From NCBI GenBank assembly GCA_000827265.1, contig KN834805.1, positions 174,702-238,701 on the forward strand: a stretch of DNA of 64,000 nucleotides, in the 5' to 3' direction. Origin of the DNA: Collybiopsis luxurians FD-317 M1. Taxonomy: Eukaryota; Basidiomycota; Agaricomycetes; Agaricales; Omphalotaceae. The notes beneath the pieces were generated by a model that saw only the letters and a program-made list of their open reading frames with translations, had not been told where the DNA came from and ran no database searches. The position numbers were made by a program, and so were the translations under genes. Of the stretch, positions 12,101-24,943 are shown piece by piece (position 1 is the first letter of the stretch; every line of letters starts with the position of its first letter).

Positions 12101-13792
12101 GGCGAGCCCCGGACTACCATGTCCATTTTTGTCTGCCGCACTGTCGAGGATCCCTGTGGAACCGGATCCCAGACCGTCCTTCGCCAAGAAGGTCAACTGA
12201 AGTAAGCACGCCGATATATAATCCATCTCATGCTGTTGTTCGTCCTTTATTCGTCTGAACTCCTTCTCGCTTTCCTGCTGCTCAAACGAGCTAGTAGAAT
12301 CAGTAGATACTGGTGTGCCAGCGATTGCAGACTCCCATACTTCGATAGCTTGAATGCTAAGGGAGTACCAGTATTTCGAGTCAAAGGTCGGAAGAGACTT
12401 GCTTCTAGGTCTCTGTGTACTTTCCTTCCCACCGGAAGCCCTTCTCGCCTCCTCGAGTGCTCCTAGAGCCATGGCTGCGCAAAGAGTAGCGAAGAGAGGT
12501 ATATCTCCAGTTCTCTTGGAAATTGAAAAATGCCCATTATCCTCCATATTTACGTCCGAGACACCAAAGACGGGACGACCTCGAGGTGTGTTTGATCCTC
12601 CTAAGCCAAACAGCTGCCTTGCCTGAGCACTCTCCCTCTCCTTCTTCTCCCTCTCCTTTTCTTTTTCCTTGTCCCTAGCCAGTTCCCTGTCCCAAGCATT
12701 CGCGGCAGGTGAGGATGCATTGGGACGAGCATTGTTCAACATCTCTAGACCTCGTTCCCGTAAAGTTTTCCAGCTTAGGAAAGGATAGGTGTATGCAACT
12801 GACTCTTCTGCCAACTTGATAAGAGTTCCGAATGAAGACTGCTGAGGATGGGAATTCAAGGACGGCAGTAGGGCGATTAGCCCAGGAGTTAACTGAGGTC
12901 TTGTTGACGTAGATGGAAAGGGTGCTGAAGATGTATAGTAAATACTGGTGGGGGGTAGCTGAGCATGACCAATGGCTGATGATATAGAGAGCGAAGCGAT
13001 GTTTGGGGAGAAGGTCGAGTGATGATTGGCAGATGAGGAAGAAGATGAAGATGACGTGCTTGGTCTGTCTGCCATGTCAAAGTCATCTGAGTCCCCGGAA
13101 AGCGAAAGGGGCTCTGCGGTGTGCGGCTCGACTTTGACGTTTGCGCCACCGTGTTCTCGGGGGGCGCTGCGTGAAAAGTCTGCTGGTAGAGGAAATCCAA
13201 GGTCGATTTCATTAAGCCAGGTACCGCCTAATTCTTCTAGCGGGATTGCGAGGGACGAATGCTGTATTGTGGGTGGACTGAGAGTCACGTTTAGGGATAA
13301 TGAGGGAGGAGGAGGTCCGTTGGACGAGTTTGAAGGAGCCGAAAAGGGATAGGATGGCATGAATTGCCCGGAAGTAAGTTGGGCTAATGTGGCCTCGACT
13401 TGAATTAGTCGGTTATTGAGCGAATGTAGGTCTCTGAAGTTTGAGCTGTCAGATGTTGTGAGATGTAAGCGAGTAATTGGACCTACACTTTTTCTGCAGC
13501 AGCTGGCGAGTATATACATCGGGCGACAGTATCGCGCTTCTGACAACTTCCACAGGGATTTCTTCGGTCGCATTTTAGCTTGAGTCGTTTGCACTATTGG
13601 TGAAATTTGTAAAAACTTAACCAAGTGAGCCATACTGCTGGAGACTTGCCTCTGCGCAAACTACCGTAATTCGAGACCGGATTTGGCTGTAGTTTTGATT
13701 AGGAGATGGAGCGGGATGATGAAGAAGACGTACGGGGCCGTTACCGCCGTTGAAGGCGTCGTTGAGTGGCCTTGAGGGATATCAGAATCCAT
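9160..13792 (-). CDS. Zn2Cys6 fungal transcription factor with middle homology region, 1437 aa
   Basis: Seven exons: 13734-13792, 13650-13686, 13487-13593, 12044-13433, 11703-11992, 11452-11643 and 9160-11398. They total 4314 nt in one frame. The zinc cluster is complete only with this model: C30-x2-C33-x6-C40-x5-C46-x2-C49-x8-C58, reading CAECKRLKLKCDRRNPCGSC. A linker and a short coiled-coil (LHSLNNRLIQVEATLAQL) follow. The fungal-specific regulatory domain runs from about residue 280 to 850 (for example FFATLCAAMALGALEEA-like and RRRVWWTIMYFDL segments). The last ~500 residues are low complexity, rich in Ser/Pro/Gln, with a polyQ tract encoded near 9351-9374. The product should be a nuclear DNA-binding regulator. 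Intron 2 has a GC donor (GCAAGT) and falls between Glu32 and Cys33. Target genes cannot be inferred. Confidence 0.9.
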
Positions 13793-16700
13793 TGAAGGTG
13801 GTGGTTTGGAAGAGAAAGCGAGTGTTCGGGTAAGATAGACCCAATTGCTTCTGTTTTTGGGACTAGTCGGTATTGTGACAAGTAATGCTCGGTCACGACA
13901 CTCGGCTATACAAAAACAGGTACACATTAAAAACAAATCTAGATTCTGCCTTGCCTGCCGGTAAATCCATCAATCAAGTTCTCAAATTCTCTACTTCCCC
14001 GCTTACTCCTTCCAGCCAGCTTTCTTCTCTCTCTCTCATCAGGAATTCTATTCCAGTTTCCGAGTCTTCCTCACAGTTAAGGAATGAGAGAAATTAAACA
14101 AAAATCAAGGAAAAAAAAATCAAGTGGTGAAAAAAAATCTATCATCGATACATCCTCCCGCGGTCCTTCGTTCGACATTTGATTCAGTCTAGATGCTCGG
14201 TAAGGAAATTTTTCGATGATCCTGCGTGGTCTCCCCATGGCACCCCGTGCCCTGTCTCAATTAATATTCACAGCCAAGATCGACGCAAGTCAGTAGGTTG
14301 TCGCATAGCAGGTCCTTTTTTTCCCTTCGCTGCTATTAACGACAGGTCTCGATCCCTGTGTGTAGAATACGGCGCTGGGCTTCCAAGGAAGCCAAGTGAC
14401 GTAGCTCAGGAACTTGGTATTCACTTATCTTTTGGGCTCAATATGATAACCGGTGAATCACTCCCAAAACTTATTGTCCGCTACGTCGCGCTACGAATCT
14501 ATGTATCTCGCCCTATCTGACTGGTGCTCAGTATTCAGAGCTATGCGGCTCCGAGTCTCCACTTTTCTTTCCAACCCTCCCTCTCAGAACTTTGTTACGC
14601 TTATTACTTCTTTTGTCCCTGGATGCCGCTTCATATCTAACCCATAGTTTCAATACTCGAAATGATTTTTCTCACCTCTTCAAGAGTCATCTCGACTCCA
14701 GATACCAATCAATTACTATATCCTATACAAACCCCGCGGGTTGTAAGAGGCAAAAGAGGTGTGTACAAGCACACAATGCGCAATACGGTCCCGTACGTTG
14801 GTGCATGCATGCTGTTGCGACCGTAAAGACTCCCATCGAGTCAGCCTGAGGCTGTATCAAGCTACCCATACTCTTTCTCCATCATGGTCGAAACTCATTA
14901 TACTCGAATCTCCATTCTAAGTACGCCCAGCTCCCCGACAGAGACAGCTTTCAGCATGGACACCTTCCGGTCACCTATCGCACATTGCCTGTATTCTATG
15001 GATGCACATAAAGCGGCACATCTCTCTTCCCTTTCGCTCTTACAGGAAATATCACCCTCAACCAATTCACTTTGCAAAGATATTTCTCCTCGGACATTCC
15101 AACCACTTGAATGAAATGAAATGAAATGGGGGAGGCAATTGCACTGCAATCCGCAACGAAACATCCCTGTACGTATACGTATTCTATACAGTCTGTCTCC
15201 CCGAGTCTCGACAATCAAAAACAGTCACACAAACTCCCCATTTGACTCCCATGCTCTTAATAATCGCTTCAACTGTTCGTACCATGATCAAGACATCAAC
15301 CCATCACCACCTCCTGTCGAACGGCAGTGTAGAGTATGTATACAGCCGTATCTGTGGTCGTTCAACAGCTTGACGTTTCGACAGTGGCTTCAAGGCTCTA
15401 ATTTTCTGTTACAGGCCGAATAACAGACTGCATACTGATTGCCCTCCTCGATATCGTACCTCCAATCTTGCTATAGCTCCTTCGGTGAAACACTGACATA
15501 TCCTCATCGTTCTGTGATTTCTCTTATTTTGGGTCAGGAACAGGTGGATAGCAATGTCAGTCAAGTCTTGTATACCATGGCATGACCTCTCCACAAGCTG
15601 ACGGGATTACTTAGGTTCAATCTTTCATCGCTTTCATCAAAGGAGTTTGTTCACATATGTAGTACAAGCCAGTACATGTATGTGTGTGAACCCGCCTCTA
15701 AAATACTCCGAGGCACTACATTTGCTAATTTTCGTGAAGTTTGCATTTAATTAACGCTTCTATTGTTTATAGTCTAACATCATCATGATATTCACTACTT
15801 GGACGTCCATCTGAGCGCGAAGCTATTCGTAGAACTTCTATAGACCCAGCTGATCTCTTATTGGTGGAAATGTTACCTCTTGACTACAGTTCAGATCATT
15901 AGAGGTGACACAACTCGGCTTATTGCGTCGTATACTCGGAAGCTTTGTACTACCGTAGCTCATTATTATCTCTCGAAATTGACTAGCTGGAAGCGTAGAC
16001 ACATACAGGTAAGTAGCGCTTACATCCTGCTCGAATATTCCACTATTAACCCTCTCCTTAATAGGAATCGAAAATTCGCCGACTTATTACCCGTAGGTAA
16101 GATATTTCCAAACTCATTGACGCGCCATCTCCTTGGATCCAATTTCTTCCTTTTCGTTAAGTCTTCCTTCTTAATTTTCCATCCGCTACAGTCGTCTTTC
16201 ACATCTGTTATCCGCTTACACTGATTTGTTTCCATTCTTTCATTCCTCCTTTCCTTCCCTGTCGAATTCGAAGATTTATCCGTAAACTTCCTCCGTCGAC
16301 CCTGAGCCTGAGTGTTTTATACGAGTGACAACGTACATAAAAAATGATCACCTTCTTACTACCGATGCGTGATTATATGCATGTACGCCGTTGCAATGAT
16401 CTACTCGCTACTGAAGAGGATGATTAACCAGACCGGCCGAGTAAATATGTACAGAGTACCGCTGTCTTGAAAGGGAATAGTCAAAAACTAGAATAAAATC
16501 CTCGATTTCCGTGGCGTTACTTTCACTCACTATATCTATTCATTTTTTTTTTAAAGTTCTCTAAAATTAACTTTAACGTTACTGTTCGAGAAATCTTGGA
16601 TATCTGCACGAAGCCATATCACCTGTACAGTACGGCCATTTCCTGAGCACGCAAAATGGCGACATGCGTAGACAGAGACGTCGATCAGAGTGCCTTTCGA

Positions 16701-19700
16701 GAGTGTCGGTACTGTACGTGGGGCGTGCCTGCATACAATGGGCGTTGGCGTTGGGGCTCCCCGCGAGTCAATTTACAAAGTTGAGGGCAATTAATAGCGT
16801 TTTCAATCCTCACACACTCAGGCTTTCATTTTTTTGTTTCTTTATCCATTAATGTATGCTCTCGTAAGGCTCACCCTCATTTTCTGGAGCGTTCAATGAA
16901 CGCGGGCGCTGTGTTAGGCCTCTTTTTCCTACAATGGTAGGCTACCTACATGACATACGAACCCAGCCGGCTGCAATATTTCTCATTCTGCTCATATCCT
17001 CTCAGACGCCGTTCGACTCGCTGGCGTTCCGCCCCGCTGGTTCGGCCCATGCTGGCCTCATATCACACCTACATTCATTACTTTCACGGTCCTCACATGA
17101 CTTCCCGCGAACCTACATTGGAGTTGTCGAATTCGATCAGGGTCCTCCGGCTTCTTCTCAGCACCTGTTCATAGCTACGGCTACGGCTATTTATCGGGAC
17201 GTTGATGGCCATGACTTTTTCACTTCTCGTGTAACAGCTTGAGGGAATGCTTTTGGGCTTGGATATTCAATTATGAACATTGGTACCGAGGTTAGCCCCA
17301 TCGGCCCTGTTCCTTATTTTTAGGACGGTCGGAGCCGGATTCGAAGCGTATGGTCCTCCCAGCAAATGTCAAAAGTAGGTTTAGCATAGTATGATGTGGA
17401 TCATCTGTGAAATTCGGAGTACATTGGCAATGGCTTTGAAACTCCAACAAGAAAAAAGGGCAAAGATATTAAAAATTTTATTTCCGTTTGATTCATTGTT
17501 GGTGGGTACTTATTACTTGCCACCTGGTGGCCTGAAGGGAGCGGAAAGTCGCGAAACACAACGAGATGATTGCTATATTTGTAGCGAGAACCTGCTGTGG
17601 TCTGCAGTGTACACATTGATCGATCACTGTACTAACTTTTGCGCAAATGTAAAAATGTCAGGATGTATGCGCACAGAAAAACAATGTATGGGTTCACATA
17701 CAGTCTCACAGACATTAATACCGCGTGAGGTGGTGGCCATGTGGAGGAGTACTGGCTCCGTTCCCGAAATACCGTTTCAAAAAGTTCAAAAAGACTTATT
17801 CTAGAAAACGTTGCACTGAGCTGATAGTAACTCAGTGGGGCAGAGCTGCTGGCAAGTGCGGAAAGCAAGGAAAGCTCCCTGCCTGTGTCGTACCAAACCT
17901 TGCAGTTCTCTGTTATGGTTATCTGTTTTTTTTTCCTACCCGATTGTACACGTATTGACAAGCTCAGGGATAATTTGGGGTATCTCAAGGCCACATTTTC
18001 ATTTCCGCGCTATAAATCGTGGTTGGACAAACTTGCCCTCCAGATACATACTGGCGTGCTGGAAGCTCTGGGTACCGAAGTACTTGTTGAATTTGCTTGT
18101 ACGTATTCAGATCACATATCCTCTAGAGAAGTACAAAAACTTAAATCTGCATTATCCTGTGGAGACTGGAGTGGGATATCAAAATTTTACCACCGCATAT
18201 GCCATAGTTGACAAGATCTAGGCTCCAAACAAACTCACAGTGGATAAGCCAGCCCGAATAATTTTTTGTGTCTCCACAAAGATTTTTTTGACAGTCGATC
18301 TTTCGTGCGAGAATTACCATCAAGCACAGATCCTCGACAGGGGATTCAGAACAACAAATATTTCTCATCAACGACAGAGTATGATTTAACCATATTTGAA
18401 GACGAAAGTCCACCGTGCACCGTTGCGTCGACTACATATTCCTTTGCACGATATGTGTTTATTCAGCGTAGTAGCCCCAGAGTCGTGACCAGAAAACACG
18501 ATATTTATCAGCAGCGGCAAAGATCCGGTGAGCAATCCATGGTCTATCAGCAGTCATTGAATTGCGCTATTCAATTTTTTTGATGATCATCGCTATCGAA
18601 GCAGCTCGGCCTCGGACATTAAATCACGACTGCTGAAGATGAGAACTTTGCAGGGGGTCACGACACGTGAAGATACGAGCAGCGGCGAAGACTCAGAACA
18701 GTCACGAAAGCAGGCGCTCGGTAGTGCCTGACTAGCACTCTTTGTGATCATATGCATCTGTGTCCAAAGATATCATGAGTTGCGGGCCATTTGGAGACCG
18801 TGTCTGGTAGTAGATGCGCCACAGATTGAGATTATTCGCTACCGAGGCTGTCTATCCAAAGCAGTGAAGGAGTCGTGGAACCTCGTGGTAATTCACATAG
18901 TTTCTGTTTCGAAAGGTACAACTCTCGGTACAGCTTGTAGTCAAGTGAGTATTGATGGAGACAGTCGATTATCCAGATTGACGGTCGAATGATGGGAGTG
19001 AAAGTGAAGCAAGTATGGCGCTGGTACTGGGCGCTGGACACTCTTGCCGACGACCTCTACCTTGCTCACCTATTCTTTTGTAAATTTTCTCGCCTTCGAA
19101 ATTCTGCGTGGAGTTAAGGATACCCACCAATGAACCCGCATACCGCAGGAGGCCAACTAACTCGGTCGGTGAATCCTGTTTTCGCTGATTCGTCGGCTAT
19201 CAGTCCAGATTGATTAATACAAGTAAGTGGCGCATCTTAAATCTCCAGGATTCGAACTTAATCCTCGTCAAATGATCTCGAGCTGCAACGAGTTGAGGAC
19301 ATTCCTGGAAATTGAAGAGTCGACAGAAAGTTCATTTCATCCTGTCTTATCATTACTTAATGAGAGCACTTAGCTATCCACTCTCGAGTAGGTTCGGGGA
19401 TTCATAACACCGTTTTTCGCAACGTAAACTTCAAAGGGTCAAAATATCGCTCCTTGCCAAATTTTAAAATCAAGATCTCACCAGGTATATGTAGTGCTCA
19501 AGCCGAGCAACAAGCTCAGCCGATGCACACTGGCACCAGTAACGTACGAGGAGAGTGACTGGGCGCTGGCTAGTACTTAAAAAGCTCGGGCCGAGCGCCA
19601 AACTGTAGGCTAGGCGCTTGCCGAACTTAGTTCTTGGCGGCACGTGTCCAATTTAGCAACCTCGCTCGGAAGCTTCCATATTCAGAATTCCTTCACTTTC

Positions 19701-19794
19701 GACCTTGACGACGAGCAGCGGGCTGTTCAGTCCTGCTGCATATCTGCCAATCCCAGTCACACTCTAGGCGTTTCACTGAACTTCATGCTACAAG
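13793..19794. other. Six-kilobase stretch without a supportable gene
   Basis: Both strands carry only short frames without recognisable domains, without codon bias and without plausible splice chains. The first ~200 bases left of 14,000 belong to the 5' flank of the large Zn2Cys6 gene, and the last few hundred to the CHS7 promoter, with pyrimidine-rich tracts near 19,680-19,790. I see no tRNA cloverleaf, transposon termini or long repeat. It may hold regulatory DNA for the 1437-aa regulator, long non-coding RNAs or degraded elements. Confidence 0.4.
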
Positions 19795-21092
19795 ATGTCT
19801 CGCTTCGGTGACTTTGGCGACGTAAGTAATGCGAACCTGAAATCCGGGGATATTCTTTCTTGACCACCTTGTAACTTTTTTCGAATCCATATAGATTTGT
19901 AGTAACACTCCTTCATATACTTGGTGCAATCTCTTTTATCGGCAACTCTCAAACCCCAAATCCAATCTCACGCACCTCCTCACTGGCCTTTCTGCCGATT
20001 CCAATACCGCACCTGTAGGGGTCAATCTCTCCTGCGGAATTCCGAGAGTTGGAACTGATGGCAGTATTGGGAACATTGCCAACATCATCGTCTGTGCTCT
20101 GAGCATGGTCGTAATGATTGGGCTGCTTTTTCTGACCGAGAGACGGAAAGCGGCTGTCGGTAAGTGCATAATAACCTGAAAGACGGGCCTAACGATGCTC
20201 AATGTTTTGTTATGTTGAAAAGGTCGCGTGGAGCTACGAAACATGCTTGTACTCTACTTGATCACTCTTCCCTTACAGCTCCTCACCAACGGCTCTCTGC
20301 TCGAGCAAGGTTCTACAGGTTTGGTGGTTCTGACTGCGATCCACGCAGCTGTTGTAGCAACCCTCTTTTGGGCTTTGCTGGCAAATGCTCTTGTTTCATT
20401 GCAAGTGGTAGAAGATGGGACCATGGCTAGTCTAGCGGTACGCTTCTTCCCTCCCGTGCTCCACAAGGCCGTGTTCACCGATACTATTCCTTCTGTCTAT
20501 GATTTAGCCCTTCTTTATTTTTTCACTCATCGTATTCGTAGCAACGCTGTACATATCCTTGGACGTCGCCTTGGGCTTCACTCATGTTCTAGGACCCTCC
20601 TCAGATCCTGGCGAGCTCAGAAGTATCCCGCTCTTCATCTTGACGAGCCTTTGGCCAGGCGTGTACGTAAAAAAAAAATTCATCTCCGCTTTCATTTACA
20701 TTGTACTCATCCGCTTCTTTCCATCCTTTTCTATTTGGAAACAAATACATAGTGCTGCAGTCGCATATTTCGGTATCATGCTGTATGTCATCCTCGGCAT
20801 GCTCAAGGAAGCACGACCTACGCTGCACTACATTCTAGCTGCAGTGCTCTTCATCTTCAGCCAATTGGCGTGGTTCCTACTCGGAAAGGTGTTATGCAAT
20901 GCCTCGGGTAGTAAAATTGATGGCTCGTTCATCGCCACGATACTTGAGACGGCTGCAGTTGCCTTCGTATTCTTAGGATGGCGAGGCATTACAGAAGGTG
21001 AGCCCATATTTCCGTGTTGTCAAGTGATGTATCTTTGTTAACACCACCTCCTTTGTTGTGCAGATGATTGGGATGACAAGCTTTACTTTTGA
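19795..21092 (+). CDS. CHS7: Chitin synthase export chaperone Chs7, 311 aa
   Basis: Six exons: 19795-19821, 19895-20159, 20223-20437, 20508-20662, 20753-20997 and 21064-21092. The joined frame is 936 nt, ending DDWDDKLYF. The start MSRFGDFGDICSNTP aligns with the Chs7 signature (SDFxxICSKTP). Further family landmarks are a Cys before the first membrane segment, the VEDGT motif after membrane segment 3, and seven hydrophobic segments ending with FSQLAWFLLGKVLCN and the C-terminal W-D acidic motif. Chs7 is an ER membrane chaperone required for ER exit of class IV-type chitin synthases (Chs3 in yeast), so it supports cell-wall chitin deposition. All introns are short GT-AG. The first exon is only nine codons. 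It sits just left of the repeated cassettes and shows no decay. Confidence 0.94.
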
Positions 21093-21545
21093 AGTCAAGC
21101 TACCTTGCCTATCGACCGATTGATGAGATGGATCCTCGTTTCCATCTCTATACCATGGCACCTGCATCTCTTGATTTGATTATTTTCTTGAATACTGTTT
21201 AGAAGCGCTGTGCTTGCTTTAAATTAAAATCTTGGTTTCGTTGATTGCGAAACCTGACACTATACTAGCTGTATTACCCAATCTTGGAATTTGGAATCCG
21301 ACGCTCTTTGTACTATCACTATCTCTCTTCATATCTTGTGCTTCTCAGTGATTAATGAAAACTGGTAACTTTCAAAATAAGAGTAGCATCGAGCTCGCTC
21401 TGAATGATCGACCATAAGATATTAGATAACGATCAGATATACCGAAAACAAAAAGTAAAGAGTAACGTTCCGTTACAGAAGTCGGGATGTAGAACAGGAT
21501 CCATTTGATCTTCTTTCTTGCGACCAAGTAGGTTTAAATCCTGAA
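21093..21545. other. Intergenic; left edge of repeated cassette
   Basis: CHS7 3' flank, then sequence related to 30,290-30,463 and 39,250-39,622. Shared landmarks are a variant of ATCGAGCTCGCTC with AATGATC, and GAGTAACGTTCCGTTACA near 21,460. The left cassette border therefore lies around 21,380-21,460. Confidence 0.55.
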
Positions 21546-24500
21546 ATGATGCCCCCAGCTGGTCTCGGTAAACGAGAAGCTTGCGATGGTTGTTATAGAC
21601 GCAAAGTTCGCTGTAAGTCTGCGCGCAAAATTGTTCGAAGCTTTCGATGACATGCCTGGATAGGTGACGGGAACGCTACTCTAGGATATGCGTGTTCTGA
21701 ATGCTCAAAAGTGAATTTGCAATGCACACAGAATATCGTAAAAAGAGTACCTCTTTTACCTTTTGCGAAGTCTAATAGACTCATACTTGCGCTGCAGAAA
21801 CGAGGTCCAAAGCCACGCTACTCACTGACTCCCCCAGAATTAGAATCTGTGCACTCTTTAATTTCTGCGATTTTGGCCGCTCCCACCACATTCAGTGTGC
21901 CCTCCAGTACTCAAGTGATTCGAAGAATATTAATCGACCTAGCTTTACACTCACAAACACTTGAGAAGGAATTAGCTTCCCTTCGTAGTATGAACTCTGC
22001 AACAAGTGAACCTGCCTCTGCCTCATCCTCCCTTGCTCCCTCAGAAGAAGATTGTCCTTCCAGAAGTGAGATAGATGTTGATGAAGCTTTGAGCAACAGA
22101 CTACAAGGTCTTTCCTTGAATCATTATCAGGGTCATCATTTTGGACAATCATCTCATCTGATGCTTCTTCAGAGTGTCCTTGATGCTCGAGATGACCTTA
22201 ATGGAGGACAAACTGAAAATATTTGTGTGGATTTGAAAAGATCTGAGTTTTGGGAGTTGAAACCAGTGGGTTGCATCTATTTATCTATCTCCTAGTTCAA
22301 GGCCTACTAGCCTTTGCTCTCTAGTGGTAGGTTGCACCACAGTACCAGCTGTTAGATGTGTGTAATGTGAAGCCACATCCATTGAACTAAGAAGGTCAAG
22401 TAGCTCAGTTGGTTAGAACACTGTCCCCGGAAAGTGGCAGGGACCTGGGTTCAATTCCTAGCTTGGTCATTATTTGTAATTCTTTCACCAGCTGATACCC
22501 TATGAATACCCACCCAATGACCTTCTCAACAGCTTGGTGGCACTGTACTGGGAGCATTATCATCCTTTCCACCCTTTGCTTCATAGGCCTACTTTTGAGA
22601 AATCTCTTGCAGCCAAAATGCACTTATGTGACCAGACATTTGGCTCTACTGTTCTTGCTGTATGTGCCCTTGCATCTTGCCATTCAGATGATACTCAAGT
22701 CCCATATGATGGTACAACCTCAAAGCACTCTGCTGGCTGGAGATACTTCAATCAAATTGAATCCATACCAAAAAGCTTTGTTGATCCACTCTCTGTTTAT
22801 GCATTGCAAGTGTATCTAGTAAGCATTCAAAACTTGTTTTGCAATTCAACATGGGTAATCATAGAAAGTTAGCTGTCTGTAATCTTTCTGCATGGATCTC
22901 ACATGGTGGAGACATCCTGGATATTGATTGGACATGGCATCTGCCTTGTGCAGGTAATTGGTGTGCATTGATCAGGCTTTGGCAAGGGTAGAGATCCTCA
23001 AGAGATTGAGTTATGGAAGTGAGCATTCTGGCAGCTTATCATTCTTGATACCACCTGGAGTATGGCCCTTGGAAGGCCAAGATTATCCAATATGAGAGAG
23101 TGGGTTAAATTCATGAAATTAGATTACACTCATATTCAAGTAGTTCATGGCAGCTTGGACCTTGAGTTACCTGCAATGTGTGATGATGAGTACTGGGAAC
23201 CTTCCAACCCTGATGATGTACTTAAGCAACCCAAATACACACCATCAAAATTGGCATTCTGGGTTCACCTCATCAAGCTCATGGAAATTGTTAGTCTCGC
23301 TCAACAGCGGATTGTAAGTCCTATCAGTCTTTGCATTCAATTATTGAATTTTGCAGTATTCGGCCAGCCACCTTGACTCATGGGGACCAACAACTCTTTC
23401 AGCTGCAGAGTGGAACCAGAAGGCTGTCATGGAACTTGACTCAGCTTTGAATGAATGGATAAATGCACTCCCTGATTTCCATAATTATACCATACAACTT
23501 GTATGGCACTAGAAATGACTGAGGCTGATGCTTTTTACCTAGTGAAATACAATCCTCACTGCAAAGATAGTGCATTTGCTCATCAATCAGCAATGCTCTA
23601 TGCAGTATTATATTGGATTCATATTCAAGGTTCATTCATTAGTGAGCCCCTACAATTCACATAGTGACATACCTGCCTAGTTCATCAGCCTTTCATTCCT
23701 CGGCCTGGCCAGAAATCCATCCTGATGTTTCCCTCATTGGCCATTTGTGCCAATGCTGCTCGCTCCTGCATTCATCTTCTCGATGGTCACCACCAACAAT
23801 ACAGGATACTGATTCCCCATCTTGTAGTATGTACTTGTAAACTGTTACCAAGATCTATTAGGAATTTTGGTTAGATTGACCAGTAATTTTCTTTTGTCAG
23901 CCTTTACCATTCTCCTGTGCTATTATTCTTTTGATAAACCTCTGGTGTGGATTGCAGTTGAAGATGCCCCTCAATGCAACTAAAGAAATGGACGATATAC
24001 AAAAGTGCCTGCATATACTGGCTTTCTATGAAGACAGGTATGGCTCTATCTGGATTTGGAATTGTTCAAAGTTGATGTGTATAGAAAGGCTTGAATTGGC
24101 TGGTCATTATCGGTGTGTATCATGTGCGATATGAATAGGGACTGACCGTGATCACCATAAAAGGGACATCCTCTTGTCCATAATTTCTGTTAGCCAGCTG
24201 CCTCCAATAGAAAAGCTACCATCTTTAAAACACACTCGTAGTCTCTACTACAAAGGAAATTTAACACCTACCAAGTCTGTTGAAGATGGATCTACTCCCA
24301 AGCCAGCTGTGGGCTCCCAGGAAACAACTCAATCCCAAAGTAACCCCTCAGCTGAAGAGTCATTTGAGTTCTTCAAAGGGAATTTCGATCCCAATGTCTT
24401 ACGACTCACTTCAAATGACCTTGGTGGAATGCCAGTTCACTTAGGCACAGACATGAATGTGTCTTCTTCATCTACAACAGATGTATCTGAACACAGTGAC

Positions 24501-24699
24501 ATGTCATCCAAGCAAGGACTGGGTGGAATGGTATTTGAAAATATGGCTTCCTTTTCTTCGAGGCAAGCGCAGTTGTTCATTTGTCGACATACTCTAATGC
24601 TCATGAAATTGCCTTAGTCAAACTGACTGGACTCAGTTTATGGCTGAAGTAGATGACGTACTCCAGTTGGTCAGTTACTGCTCCACTGGACAATGGTGA
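21546..24699 (+). pseudogene. Zn2Cys6 transcription factor copy A, degenerate
   Basis: Exon 1 (21546-21612, MMPPAGLGKREACDGCYRRK) and exon 2 from 21664 still encode a complete zinc cluster (C-x2-C-x6-C ... C-x2-C-x6-C). The third exon ends near 22266. Later exons match the fungal-specific regulatory domain of the intact copies, and the final exon (SQTDWTQ...) ends at 24699. Lesions: TAG at 22328-22330 directly after the exon-4 Trp; a 135-bp SINE-like insertion in the same exon; TGA at 22969-22971 and 23020-23022 where intact copies have CGA (Arg); further decay later. The zinc-cluster exons could still be expressed as a truncated DNA-binding peptide, but no evidence shows this. It lies tail-to-tail with copy B. 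Confidence 0.88.
22344..22494 (+). mobile_element. tRNA-derived SINE-like insertion with 8-bp target site duplication
   Basis: ACCAGCTG occurs at 22344-22351 and again at 22487-22494, flanking 135 bp absent from the other family copies; removing it rejoins the exon. Inside, 22394-22468 folds as a tRNA-like cloverleaf. The acceptor is GGTCAAG with CTTGGTC (7 pairs allowing G-U), the T arm is CTGGG/CCTAG with loop TTCAATT, and the anticodon stem is CTGTC/GGCAG. The anticodon loop is 10 nt and the D stem is weak, so it is not a standard tRNA. Pol III boxes are clear: A box TAGCTCAGTTGG at 22401-22412 and B box GGTTCAATTCC at 22448-22458. About 42 nt precede and 18 nt follow the tRNA part. It is a short retroposed element; no second copy is seen in this window. 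Confidence 0.72.
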
Positions 24700-24943
24700 T
24701 ACTGTATGTTCAAAATATTTATTTCACTTCCTTTTACAAATGTACTGTATGCAGTATCCTATGTAGTTTATATCACCTTCTAAATGCACTGGGTACTGTC
24801 ATCGTGAAAGTATCATAATCTTGCACACCGGCTTCAATGTCAAGCGGTAATCCCGGCTTGGGCTAGCTTCGCCAATCATCCTAACCTAAATAGTCCATAA
24901 TTATAATTATACTTGTGAACAGAATAGATATTAATGCACGAGA

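Noticed and set aside
13561..13660. Zn2Cys6 cluster of the 1437-aa regulator lacking its first cysteine
   Set aside because: This appeared with a GT-only splice model (RGKSPAC...). A GC-AG intron with an earlier acceptor gives all six cysteines in family spacing.
22394..22468. A genuine tRNA gene
   Set aside because: The cloverleaf has a 10-nt anticodon loop, a weak D stem and lies inside a segment with target site duplication in a disrupted exon; better explained as the head of a SINE-like element.
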